Assembly: GCF_011386835.1 (NCBI RefSeq)
Contig: NC_088791.1
Location: forward strand, 50,177,498-50,241,497
Direction: 5' to 3'
From: Chrysemys picta bellii
Lineage: Eukaryota; Chordata; Testudines; Emydidae
Length of the DNA stretch: 64,000 bases
Shown here: positions 46,281 to 57,490 of the stretch, piece by piece
Position numbering within the stretch: position 1 is the first letter of the stretch
How the letters are laid out: every line of letters starts with the position of its first letter
Translations under genes and position numbers: made by a program
Notes under the pieces: generated by a model
What the model was told of the DNA's origin: nothing
The model's input: only the letters and a program-made list of their open reading frames with translations
Database searches by the model: none

Positions 46281-48047
46281 TAGGGTGCCCCGAGTCCCAT
46301 TTTTCAAGGGACCGTCCTGTATTTAAGCCCTCCTGCAGGTGTCCCGACTTTTTCTAAAAAACAGGCAAATTGTCCTGTATTTTCTGTCTCCACCCCATCA
46401 GTGCTGGTGGGTCCTGCTGCCGGCCGGATCCCTGCTTTCCAGCCACCTGTCCACCAGGGGTGAGTGGGAGGGTCCAATTGCCAACAATGGGGATGGGTGT
46501 GCAAGACTGGTGGCGTGGCGAACATGTAGCATGCGGGGCCGGCCGCTCCCCCTGCTGCTCCGTCAGTGCAGCCCCCGCTGTGTGCCGGCTCTCGGCCAGC
46601 AGGGCCCCAGTCCCCATCCCGTTTCCAAACGGCGCTGGCTGCGTGCTGCAGTGGCTGGTGAGTGCAGTCAGGCACCAGGCAGTGGCCGGTAACATGTCAC
46701 CTCTGCGGTCCACCTATTAACCCTTTATGTGCTCCCTGTCTTGCTGTCCTCTCCCTGCTTTGATCCTTGGATCCCCCAGCCCCACTGCTCCTCCATACCT
46801 CTTTGCTCTCCCCTCCCCGATCCTGGAAGGGCGCATTCCACTCCCAATGCTGTGCGGAGAACCAGCCCCTGGTCGGAGTGCTCAGCTCACCAACAGCCTG
46901 GCTGGCAGGCTCCTTCCTTCCCACACTACCTCTGGCTGGGCCGGTGCACCGGGAAAGCCCAAGTCCCTCTGGCCCGGGGTGCTGGCCAGGAGGAGCCAAG
47001 CCCCTGGGAAGCCTCTTTGCCTCTCAGCTAAGCTCTGGAGCGGCTGGGGGGATGGGGAGGGAGGGAAAGAGAGCTAAGCCTGTTAGTGGCCTGAAACTGC
47101 AGGCTCCACAACAGCCCCGGGGTGGCTTAGCACCCTCTTCACCCATCCCCCTCTGCCCTGGGTTCTGCCCCAGGGAGCGCGGGGCTGCTCTGTCCTGTAG
47201 GCACTCTCCCTTGCTGAGCCACCTCTCTGGCTGGGTTCACTGAAGCCCCAGCAGTCAGGTTCTCTGGGCCCTGGTGAACAATGCATCCTGAGGGCTTAAC
47301 CCCTTCCTGCCTGTGCTATAGCCAGAGGCGGCTGGGTTGTGTCGCTGGCCAGCAGCAGACTGTTGACACTGTGGAGGCAGGAAGGGACAAGCTGCTTCCA
47401 GCCACACAGCGGGAGTGGGGAGAGAAGCGATGAGCTCTGCAAAGACACAGGCCAGGTCATTCCCGCCCCCCCCCTCCCACACACACATCCTCTGCTATGG
47501 CTGGAAGCATCTCCTGTCCCTTCCCTCCCGCACAGTGCCAAAAGGCTGCTGCTGGCCACATTCTGGTGTGAACCCTGGCAGAAATCTGGGGAGGGGGGAA
47601 TGTAACTGTGTGTGCCCCTCATGTGTTGCCTTGGTAAGACATGGCGCCGGGTACCAGGAGAGGTGGGTATGTCCCAGGGGCCAAGCCAGGCATGGAGGGC
47701 TGAGAGAGTCGGGCAGGGAGGGTGGGGTTGGTCGGTCACCCTCTCCATGTGAGAAAGGGGTATGGGAGTGTGGGAGAGCGTGTGTGTCATCTCTCCCCGT
47801 GTGTGTGTGAGGGGTAGTGGTGTTTATGTCACCCCCTCCCCATGTGAACCCTAAAGCCTTAAAGATAAGAAGGTAAAGAAAAAGAATCCAACTACGCAGT
47901 ATTTCTTTTTAACAGGGGCTCAGTCAACTTGATGTTAATTTGAATGTTTGTACAACATAGTTCTGATTGATTGCCATTGAACTCGCTTGAATACGAGTAA
48001 TTTTACCAGGCGTCCCATATTCAGCATGGGGAAATATGGTCACCCTA
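46281..48047. mobile_element. 1767-bp hAT-type non-autonomous element with 8-bp target duplication
   Basis: The left end is TAGGGTGCCCCGAGTCCC and the right end is GGGGAAATATGGTCACCCTA, inverse complements over the outer TAGGGTGxCC. The flanking octamers ATCAGGCA (46273-46280) and ATCAGACA (48048-48055) match at 7 of 8 positions, the duplication length of hAT elements. The interior is strongly GC-rich (GGCCGG, CCCCTCC, GGGAGGG words) against AT-rich flanks. It has open frames up to 164 codons on both strands, none with a transposase motif. It shares ends with the 355-bp element at 17253-17607. Probably an internally replaced derivative mobilised by a hAT transposase encoded elsewhere. Confidence 0.8.
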
Positions 48048-49777
48048 ATCAGACATCACATTAAAAAAAACAAAAAAAAATATGGACCCATTTTGAAACT
48101 ATAAAATATTCTATTCCACTTGATAAATCCCGAACACATTAAAAGTATCAGTGTTATCCACAAACCTATATTTACATAATTAAATTAGATATTCTGCCTT
48201 TTCGATAACTGTCACCTCATCTCTGTTGTTTTCACCTCAAGACTCTAATTGTTTCTTTTATTGGAGCTAACCTACCAGTGTCCTTGGCAGTACAGTTTAT
48301 GGCTCATGCATTTACAGCAATTGTTTGGGCAATTTGCCATGTAGTATAACAATTGAAAAGCATTTTGCCAGCACAGACCCAAGTCGTCACATCACAATCC
48401 GTTTTTATAATAGATAGTCTTAGTCTTGAAACACAGAAGTGATGCATTCTTCCTTTGGTAGATAAAAAGCACTAAAGATGCCCTTTGGAAAAAAGGAAGA
48501 AAAATGCTAAAGCCCAGAACTGCATGGGAAAAAAATACCAATGTCAGAATGGAGCTAATTAATTTGATGTTGCACACAGAGAGAAAAGGGCCTTGCATTC
48601 ATTAATGTCAGCTCCAAATGGGAGCATATGGTTCATACAAGCAATGTTCCGTTTTATTTTAGGCAAAATTTAGAGGTAAGCAAATCAGAAATATATATTG
48701 ATTCCTGCAGTAACAATGATTTCCCTATTTACCTTTATACTGAATGTCCACCTTTCCCATTACTGGGGTGCAATGTTTGAAAAGAACCCATAGCTTGGGG
48801 AAGGGGATTTTGTGGGTAGAACCGCAGAATAGGCTCTACAATCCCATCCTGCAGTAGCCTCTATGCCTCTGCTGTGTGGTCAGTACCACATGGAATGGTC
48901 AAATGCAGAAGCTGTAGACCAGTGCTTCCATATATCCATGTTTGTGATCCATGCAGTTCATTGGCCCACTAGCCACACCCCATCCCTCCATGCTCCTGAT
49001 GACTAGAATGCTGCAGAGCTCAGCTACAAGACACACAGATGGCTGCAAAGTTCCCCTGCCAAACTTTCTCCATAGGGCTATCCCCTTACGGTAGAACGAT
49101 GGGGTTATGCTGCCTTACAGCTGTTCTGGATCCCTCTAGGAGATGTTTTCAAGCATCTATACCTAACGGGCCAAATGCTGCACTGTGGGGCAGTCACTTC
49201 GTGCTGACCATGTCAGGAATGCTCCAGAACAGCTTGTGGCATACTGTTTCCTATGCTGTACCCTGGCTACCAGTATAGGAGGGGCTAAAGGGGCATGGAC
49301 AGGGCTTCCCTGTGCCCAGGTTATTCTCAGCTTCTCTATCATCTCCTTGGGACCAATGGCAGCTGACACAAGTCAAGGTAGCATTCAGACTGCTCTAACT
49401 TATGCCCAGGGCACAACCAGCCTTGGCTTAAAGCCAGCATTTCACTTCCCCTTCCTGAGTTGTGCACTCTTTGGCTGCCAAAAGTATGTGGGCCAATATT
49501 TATAGGGGTGTTGGGTCCATACATGATAAGACATCTTGCAACGTGTGGATTGTAAATATGTGTCCTCAACACTTTATAACTTGGCTTTGTAAATATCCTC
49601 TGTTTTACACAGGTCACTGATCAGCTGTCAAATGACTACTGACCTGGAGTGTATTTGGGGGTTGGTAGTGGAAGATATCAGTGCCAGCAACCAATAGATG
49701 AAAGGCACAATACCCATTACTAATCCCAGGAGTTAATGAGCCCCTCCCCAAATAACTAATTTTCAAGTATGCCGGTA

Positions 49778-49981
49778 TAGGCATGGTCTACACTAAAAAG
49801 TTAGGTCGACCAAACTATGTTGCTCAGGGGTATGAAGAACCCCTCTGAATATACAGTGTTAGGTCAATGGAATAATTCTTCCTTTGAGCTAGCTACCCCC
49901 TGTTGTGGAGATGGGTTACTTAAGATGAGGGGGAGATGTCTACACTGTGCAGCTGTAGCACATCAAGTGTAGAAAAACCCC
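49778..49981. mobile_element. MITE with TCTACACTA ends
   Basis: The left end reads AGGCATGGTCTACACTAAAAAG and is followed by TTAGGTCGACC. Internal words include GCTCAGGGGTATGAAGAA, TTAGGTCAATGGAATAATTCTT and GATGTCTACACTGTGCAGC. The right end is AAGTGTAGAAAAACCCC. I recognise this as a shortened copy of a turtle MITE with a GTCGAC-rich interior. The target duplication is not clear. Confidence 0.65.
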
Positions 49982-50304
49982 AAGAGTTCAACGGTGCTCA
50001 AAAATGAGATCCACTCTGCGTAACCCATTGAATTAAAAGTCTATATAGTCGACTCTATAAACTATTACATTGATCCCAGACTCCTTGCTCAAGCAAAGCC
50101 TCTATTTAAATCAATGGGAGATTTGTCGGTGGAAGGAATATTGGATTAGGCCCTCTGAAGGCACAGAGCATGCAAGGAATGAATTTATTTTTAGTCGTTC
50201 CAGGCTAAATCTATATTATAATAACATACTATACGGATTACAAATAACAAAAAATAATCTGATATATGGGGAATCCCATTACAGTAAGGGAATTAAAGTA
50301 TATA

Positions 50305-50400
50305 TATGTATTCTTCAAGGACACCCAAATGCCCCAGTTACAGTTGGGATCCCATTGTGCTAGGTGCTGTACAAAGGGAGGAAGACAGGAGACATGATTC
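50305..50400 (+). repeat. Old interspersed repeat (GTGCTAGGTGCTGT family)
   Basis: The segment includes GGGATCCCATTGTGCTAGGT and GCTGTACAAAG, the core of the family noted at 2865-2970. Confidence 0.6.
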
Positions 50401-52394
50401 TGATGTAAATTACATTGGTGTAAATTAGGTGTAAGCAGTAGTGTTACACCAAGGTAAATGAGATCAGAATAAAACTCCTGGTCCCTGTATATTGCCATTC
50501 ATATAATTCTACTCCTAGACCTCTTATTCCTTGCTTGCTTTAAGATTAGTTTTCCCTAATATTTCTGTTTTTTTCCTTTAGTTCCTTTCACTATGTTAGG
50601 CCCAAGTTTACTGAAATGTTATACTAATTTAAAAATATGAAAATAATTTAAAAAGTAATTAGAGCTTTTCAAGTAAACTGACTCTGTTTCAAGAAATGTT
50701 GATAAAACTGAATTTGGCCTTTTTGTCTGACCGATCATACTTATGTTCATATATACTGGGGTTCTCTTTGGAATTGTATGTATACTTTGTGTCTTTCTAC
50801 AGTACTACTGTTATTGTATATTTTCATGGGAATTTTTTTCCTATTTGTGGATTCTGAATTTCTTTAATACAACCTATTTGCTGGTACTGATGTGGGAGTT
50901 GAATGATGTGATATTTTGAAAGCTGTAGCAGCGGGATAGATTAATGAATGTTTTATATTTTTATTGAAGCATTAGTACCATTGGTTCACCCCCTATGCAC
51001 CCTACAAGATGCACCGTATAAGAGTTGTAGTGAAAAGTGGATGCTATACAATTGTAATTATATATGAGGCCCTACTTGAATTGTGAGATTATTGTCAAAA
51101 AATTGGCTGAATTGTGGAGAAGCCAAGGAAAATTGTGGAAAAGTAATAATGGACCTTATTAATTGTGGTAATAAAGTCCATGATTACTTTTCCACGATTT
51201 TCTGCTGTTGGTTGCCTGGGGCTGAGAGCGGGGGCCTGTGGCTGGCAGCAGGGGTTCACGCTGTCGGCTGCCTGGGGCTCCTACTGTCAGCCCCACGCAC
51301 AGCAGTGCTCCCGATGTCAAAATTACGGTGGAAGCACAATATTGCGGAATCCGCAATTTCCTCAATATTGCAAGTAGGGCCTTAATTATGTATACATTTG
51401 CTGCTTCACGTACATTAATTACAATTTTAAGTATATATTTATATATAGAGAGAAATTCCAGGATGGGAAAACTGGCTGACTCCTCCTGTTTTGGGTGGTG
51501 AGTGAGATTTGATCCCTCTTTTCTCCAGCCTCTCTAGATCTTGGTTTCTAGATCTAGGGGAGTTTTTATTTGTTCTAATCTTGTTTCAGTGGCATCTTCT
51601 AACTATGATGCTCCTTTCATCAGCTAATACCTCTCAGTTAATTCTAATGGTATGATCGATACAGGAAGTGCTAGGAGAAACATTTGGACAGAGAGAGAGA
51701 GAGGATCTTCTAAGCCACCTCTAAAAGTGACCTTTAAGTCTCACAAATCTATTGTTTTAGCATTTTGTGTTTTCCTCTGCTATTACTCCAGGAGCAAGTA
51801 TGTTGCAGACTATAAGCCTTATTCCAAGCCCAATGAAGCCAATGGAAAGATTCTCCTAACTTCAGTGGGAGCTGGGAAAAGTCCCACATCTGCAAAGTGC
51901 TTAGTGAAAGTGAAGACACTTCTGTTTAAAATTCCTATTCCTGAATTTTGTGGTCAGTGCAGATGTTTAAGATTGCATTAGTTAACAGGAGCAGTTAACA
52001 TAGCAATTCCTTATTAAAGAAAAACTGCATCCATTTAGCGCAGACCAGCAGGCCCCAATCCTGCATGGACAGATCCCTGCACCTGGTTACAGCCCCACTG
52101 AACTCAACAGGGTTCTATACAGGCATTGGTGTTTGCTTACTTGGGGACCCACTTGGAGGATAGGGCCTAAAAATTAGACCAGGAAAAATTAATGTGCCCC
52201 ATTCATCAGTGAAATCTAATTTTAATTTAGTGCCTAATTACCGTCAGCAAATTGACAATTCTGAGTCTTGTCATTATACTGTCTTTGTCAGTGGCCAGCA
52301 CCAGAAGCTTCAGAGGAAGGTGCAAGAAACCCTGCAGGAGGTACATGTCCCCCTCAGAAAATCCTTGTCCTAGCTCTAACAGTTAATGAAAAAA

Positions 52395-52960
52395 GCACTT
52401 CGGGGTAGGTATCTCCCCAGTACCCTCTGTAGTAAAGACTGATGCAAAGAGATCATTTAGTTTCTCAGCAATGTCCTTAACTTCCAGCCCCTGGAACACC
52501 CACCATTTCTTTTGCAGGCTTCCTGCTTCTGATATACTTAAGTAATTTCTTGTTTGTTTTAATACCTTTAGCTATTTGTGTTTCAAATTCCATTGTAGCT
52601 CTCAAATTCCTTCTGACATATTGCCTACTGTAATTTATGCCGCTTTTGCTGCTTGCACTCAGGTAGGGTTTCCAAATTTTGAAGGATCTGTGTTTGGCTC
52701 GAATAACCTCTTGATTCTTGCTATTTAGCTATACTGCTTTACTTCTTGCCTTCCTGATTCCCATTTTTGTTCAGGAGTATACATACCATCTGAGACTGTG
52801 GTTGTTTCCTTAAGTAGTATACCAGCCAAATCTAAAGATTTTCTTCACTTCTCTTACTTTACCTAGTAATTAGAGGGTTTTTTTAGGAATATTAAACCTT
52901 TACTAAAACAAGTTAACAGCTACTCTATAGAGTCTTTCAATGGGCTCTCCTAATGCTTGT
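52395..52960 (-). repeat. CR1-type LINE fragment, antisense
   Basis: On the minus strand a broken frame reads LKYIRSRKPAKEMVGVP and then DIAEKLNDLFASVFTTEGTG. This is the linker between endonuclease and reverse transcriptase in CR1-type LINEs (compare EKAEVLNEFFASVFT). The fragment lacks both catalytic domains. Confidence 0.75.
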
Positions 52961-52967
52961 GTCAAAC

Positions 52968-53105
52968 ATATGTCTACACTGCAATAAAAACCTGTGGCTG
53001 GCCTATAGCCAATGACTTGGACTTGTGGAGCTCAGGCTGCAGGGCTATCGAATTGCATTGTAGATGTCTGGGGTCAAGCTGGAGCCTGGCCTCTGAGTTC
53101 CATAA
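52968..53105. mobile_element. Truncated MITE (CTGTGGCTGGC / CTCAGGCTGC family)
   Basis: It starts ATATGTCTACACTGCAATAAA and continues ACCTGTGGCTGGC, GACTTGGACTTGTGGAGCTC and CATTGTAGATGTCTGGGGTC. The element at 62022-62290 has the same order of words with both ends. The right end is missing here. Confidence 0.65.
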
Positions 53106-53201
53106 AACAAATCTAAATTTAGAAAGGTATAAGATAACGTTTATGACTATCACACTTCTCCTTGTGATTGGTGGGATCCTGGCGTACAAGCATACAGAAA
53201 C

Positions 53202-53279
53202 AACTTCTGCCAACTATTTGTATACATTAAAACCACTACAAACTTCTGCCAACTATTTGTGTAAATTAAAACCACTACA
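53202..53279. repeat. Two-unit tandem repeat, 39-bp period
   Basis: AACTTCTGCCAACTATTTGT and TTAAAACCACTACA recur at a spacing of 39 bp (units 53202-53240 and 53241-53279) with few differences. A weak third partial unit (CTACCAACA) follows. Confidence 0.85.
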
Positions 53280-53949
53280 ATCTCTACCAACAATACCCAT
53301 TGCAGAGATTAGCAGCCTCTGGCTGTAGGCCCAAATCTAAAAAATCAGAGCAAACAAACACAACTTGCACTGCTTTCTAAAGTTTTCAGGTGTTGGGCCA
53401 TGGTGAACTGTGCACTGGAGAAAATTTTTCCTGGGAGTTACTAGTAGCATATTTATAAAGAACACACTGCCAGCTGTCCCCAATCCTAGACCTTAGGAGT
53501 GCCCTAGAGTATCCTAGAAGAATAAAATTTCTATTAGAGGCCTGTAAAGGGAGGGCCTCTGAAATATCCAGTTCCTAAGGGTATGTCTACACTAGGGGAT
53601 TAATCCGAATTTACAGAATTTGAATTTTGGAAACAGATTGTATAAAGTTGAATGTATGCGGCCACACTAAGCACATTAATTCGGCGGTGTGTGTCCATAT
53701 ACCGGGGCTAGCGTCAATTTCCGGAGCGTTGCACTGTGGGTAGTTATCCCATAGCTATCCCATAGTTCCCCGCAGTCTCCCCCGCCCATTGGAATTCTGG
53801 GTTGAGATCCCAGTGCCTGATGGGGCAAAAAACATTGTCGCAGGTGGTTCTGGGTACAGCCTCACCCCTCCCTCCATGAAAGCAACGGCAGACAACCGTT
53901 TTGCGCCTTTTTTCCTGGGTGAACACAGCAGACGCCATACACGGCAAGC

Positions 53950-55238
53950 ATGGAGCCTGCTCAGCTCAAGACAGTAGTCATGAACATTGTAAACACCTCG
54001 CGCATTCTCGTGCAGTTTATGCTGAACCAGGACCAGAAAAACGAGGCAAGGAGGAGGTGGCGATGGCAGCGCGGTGACGAGAGTGATGAGGACATGGACA
54101 TGGACATGGACATGGACACAGAATTCTCTCAAACCACGGGTCCCGGCGCTTTGGAGATCATGTTGTTGATGGGGCATGTTCTATCCATGGAATGCCGATT
54201 CTGGGCCTGGGAAACAAGCACAGACTGGTGGGACCGCATAGTGTTGCAGGTGTGGGACGATTCCCAGTGGCTGCGAAACTTTCGCATGTGTAAGGGCACT
54301 TTCATGGAACTTTGTGACTTGCTTTCCCCTGCCCTGAAGCACCAGAATACCAGGATGAGAGCAGTCCTCACAGTTGAGAAGCGAGTGGTGATAGCCCTGT
54401 GGAAGCTTGTAACACCAGACAGGTACCGGTCAGTCGGGAATCAATTTGGAGTGGGCAAATCTACTGTGGGGGCTTCTGTCATGCAAGTAGCCAAAGCAAT
54501 CATTGAACTGCTGCTACGAAAGATAGTGACTCTGGGAAATGTGCAGGTCATAGTGGATGGCTTTGCTGTGGTGGGGCGATAGATGGAACCCATATCCCTA
54601 TCTTGTCACTGGAGCAGCAGGGTACCCAGTACATAAACCGCAAGGGGTACTTTTCAATGCTGCTGCAAGCACTGGTGGATCACAGGGGATGTTTCACCAA
54701 CATTAACGTGGGCTGGCCGGGAAGGGTTCATGACGCTCGCGTGTTCAGGAACACTACTCTGTTTAAACAGCTGCAGCAAGGGACTTACTTCCCGGACCAG
54801 AAAATAACTGTTGGGGATGTTGAAATTCCTATAGTTATCCTTGGGGACCCAGCCTACCCCTTAATGCCATGGCTCATGAAGCCATACACAGGCAGCCTTG
54901 ACAGGAGTCAGGAGCTGTTCAACTACAGGCTGAGCAAGTGTAGAATGGTGGTGGAATGTGCATTTGGCCATTTAAAAGGTCGCTGGCATACTTTACTGAC
55001 TCGCTCAGACCTCAGTCAAACCAATATCCCCATTGTTATTGCTGCTTGCTGTGTGCTCCACAATCTCTGTGAGAGTAAGGGGGAGACCTTTATGGCAGGG
55101 TGGGAGGCTGAGGCAAATCACCTGGCTGCTGATTACACACAGCCAGACACCAGGGTGATTAGAAGAGCACCCCAGGAAGCGCGGCGCATCCGAGAAGCTT
55201 TGAAAACCACTTTCATGACTGGCCAGGCTACCGTGTGA
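53950..55238 (+). pseudogene. Harbinger DDE transposase, interrupted by a deletion
   Basis: The N-terminal part (53950-54582, 210 codons) has a helix-turn-helix region at about residues 142-172 (TVEKRVVIALWKLVTP...VGKSTV) and an acidic in-frame hexamer expansion DMDMDMDMD (47-55). The frame then fails: just after GNVQVIVDGF, sequence that should encode the MGFPNC stretch is missing, and coding resumes in another frame as GAIDGTHIPI (first catalytic D at 54582-54584). The C-terminal part (to 55238) keeps LGDPAYPL (second D) and MVVECAFGHLKGRW (the E). So all three DDE residues survive but a small frame-shifting deletion between about 54560 and 54580 breaks the protein. Such transposases need the Myb-like partner for nuclear entry and DNA binding. 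Product inactive as it stands. Confidence 0.88.
54091..54119 (+). repeat. GACATG hexamer repeat within the transposase
   Basis: GACATG repeats about four times and then GACACA, coding for alternating Asp-Met. It keeps the frame and lies in the acidic linker before the helix-turn-helix. Confidence 0.9.
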
Positions 55239-55384
55239 AAGTTCTGTTTGTTTCTCGATGAAAACCCGCCCTCTTTATTGACTCATTCTCTGTAGGCAAC
55301 CCACCCTCTCCCTTCAATCATAGCTTGCTTTCAAAGGAAATAAAGTCACTATCGTTTAAAAATCATGTATTCTTTATTAATTGA
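55239..55384. other. Spacer between the converging Harbinger genes
   Basis: This short AT-rich stretch separates the two stop codons. It has AATAAAG at about 55340 for the plus-strand gene and TTTATTAATTGATT (55373-55386), whose inverse gives a possible AATAAA, overlapping the end of the minus-strand frame. The two signals fit convergent transcription units. Confidence 0.55.
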
Positions 55385-57490
55385 TTATAAAAAGAGGGAG
55401 AGAACTGAGAAGGTAGCCTGGGTGGGGTTTGGGAGGAGGATCGGAGGGAAGGAAAAGGCCACTAAAAAAAGCTTAAAATAATGACAGCCTTTTGCTTGGG
55501 CTGTGCACTGGGGTGGAGTGGAAGGGTGCACGGAGCACACACCCCCCCGCGTTCTGGGTGAGGAGGCTATGGAACATGGGGAGGGGAGAGGGGGGTTATA
55601 CAGGGGCTGTAGTGCCAGTCTGTGATCCTGCTGCCGTTCCTGAAGCTCCACCAGACGCCGGAGCATGTCTGTTTGCTCACGCAGCAGCCCTAGCGTTGCA
55701 GCCTGCCTCCTCTGAGCTTCCTGCCGCCACCTCTCATCTCGAGCGTCTCTCCTCTCCTCACGTTGGTCCCTCCTGTACTCATGTTCACTGGCATCTTTCC
55801 TATACTTTGAAACCGTGTCCTTCCACTCATTCAGATGAGCTCTTTCATTGCAGGTGGATTCCATGATTTCCGCAAACATCTCATCTCGTGTCCTCTTTTT
55901 CCGACCCCTTATCTGAGATAGCCTTCGGGACGGAGGAGGGAGGCTTGAAAAATTTGCAGCTGCTGGAGGGAGGGAAAAAAGGAGAGAATTTTTTTAAAAG
56001 ATACATTTTACAGAACAATGCTTATACTCTTTCACGGTGAACAACACTATTCACATTACATAGCACATGTGATTTCTGTGCAAGGTCGCATTTTGCCTCT
56101 TAATATTGAGTGCCCGTGGCTTTGTTGCTAGAGATCACAGACGCAGGTCCAGGCAACAGAATTCGGCTTGCATGCAGCCATGGTAAGCCATTGTCTTTCG
56201 GCTTCTGCATCCTCCTTTCCCACATACCAAGCAAAGCCCGTTGAGTGCTGCAGTTTTCCTGTTAACCTTCAGCAGCAGAAAACAAATTAACCCCCCCCCA
56301 TCCAATTCTTTGGGATGATCGCTTTATCCCTCCCCCCACTGCGTGTCTGGTATCAGGGAAGATCCCTGCTAGCCACACGTGAAAAGCTTAGCGTCAAACT
56401 TCCCCCCACCCCCCGCGCTTGGCTTACTACAGGGAAGGATTTCTTTTCAGCCACAGGCAAACAGCCCTGTAGGAAGGGCCACCTCTGTCCCCTTAATTAA
56501 ATTCCCATATTTCAACCAGGTTACTATAAGCGATATCACTCTCCTGAGGATTACATAGCGAGATAAAGAACGGATGTTGCTTGAATGCCAGCAAACACCG
56601 GTATCATACGCTGCCAGGCTTTGTCATGCAATGATACCAGATTACTTGCTACTAGCATGGCGTGGTCAAGTGTCCTACCATGAAGGACGGAATAAGGCTG
56701 CACTGCCCAGAAACCTTCTGCAAAGGCTTTTGGAGTACCTCCAGGAGAGCTTCATGGAGATGTCCCTGGAGGATTTCTGCTCCATCCCCAGACACGTTAA
56801 CAGATTTTTCCAGTAGCTGTACTGGCCGTGAATGCATCCCAAGTCCTCAGGGCAAATTAATCATTAAAAAATGCTTGCTTTTAAACCATGTTTTATATTT
56901 TAAAAGGTAAACTCACTTGAGGTCCCTTCCATGGGGTCATGGTCTTGGGTACTGGCTTGGGAGGCTTGGGAGGGTACTTCAGTCAGGATGAGAAAAAGAT
57001 CCTGGCTGTTGGGGAGAACGGAGTGCTGTGTGCTCGCCGCAAGCTTGTCCTCCTCCTCCTCCTCTTCCCCGTCCACAGAAGCCTCAGGTGTGGCTGATGA
57101 GATTACCCCCGCCTCGGAATTCACGGTCAGAGGTGGAGTAGTGGTGGCAGCCCCCCCTAGAATTGCATGCAGCTCAGTGTAGAAGCGGCATGTCTGCGGC
57201 TCTGACCTGGAGCGAACATTTGCCTCCTTTGTTTTCTGATAGGCTTGTCTGAGCTCCTTGACTTTCACGCGGCACTGCTCTGAGTCCCTATTGTGGCGTC
57301 TCTCCATCATGCCCTTGGAGATTTTTTCAAAAGTTTTGGCATTTAGTCTTTTTGAACGAAGTTCTGCTAACACTGAATCCTCTCCCCATATAGCGATCAG
57401 ATCCAGTACCTCCTGTACGGTCCATGCTGGTGCTCTTTTTTGATTATCGGCCTGCATGGTTATCTGTGCTGATGAGCTCTCTGTGGTCAC
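55385..57490 (-). CDS. Harbinger Myb/SANT-like DNA-binding protein, two exons, open
   Basis: Exon 1 runs from ATG at 57490 to 56917 and exon 2 from 55962 to the stop at 55385. The inferred intron (56916-55963) starts GTGAGT and ends CCTCCCTCCAG, and joining gives a continuous frame (the split codon is A|CA). Exon 1 holds a Myb/SANT-like trihelix domain at about residues 20-110 (APAWTVQEVLDLIAIW, RRHNRDSEQCRVKVKELRQA, CRFYTELHAILGG), then an acidic EEEEEE patch. Exon 2 begins with a basic stretch (GRKKRTRDEM) that could be a nuclear signal, then a long charged helix rich in Arg/Glu/Gln (RRDQREERRDARDERW...LREQTDMLRRLVELQERQ) likely to form a coiled coil. In known Harbingers this partner binds the transposon ends and carries the transposase into the nucleus. 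Unlike the transposase, it shows no break. Splice sites are inferred. Confidence 0.8.

Noticed and set aside
46304..47810. Several frames of 100-164 codons on both strands
   Set aside because: GC-rich filler of a hAT-type element keeps frames open by base composition; no transposase or host domain.
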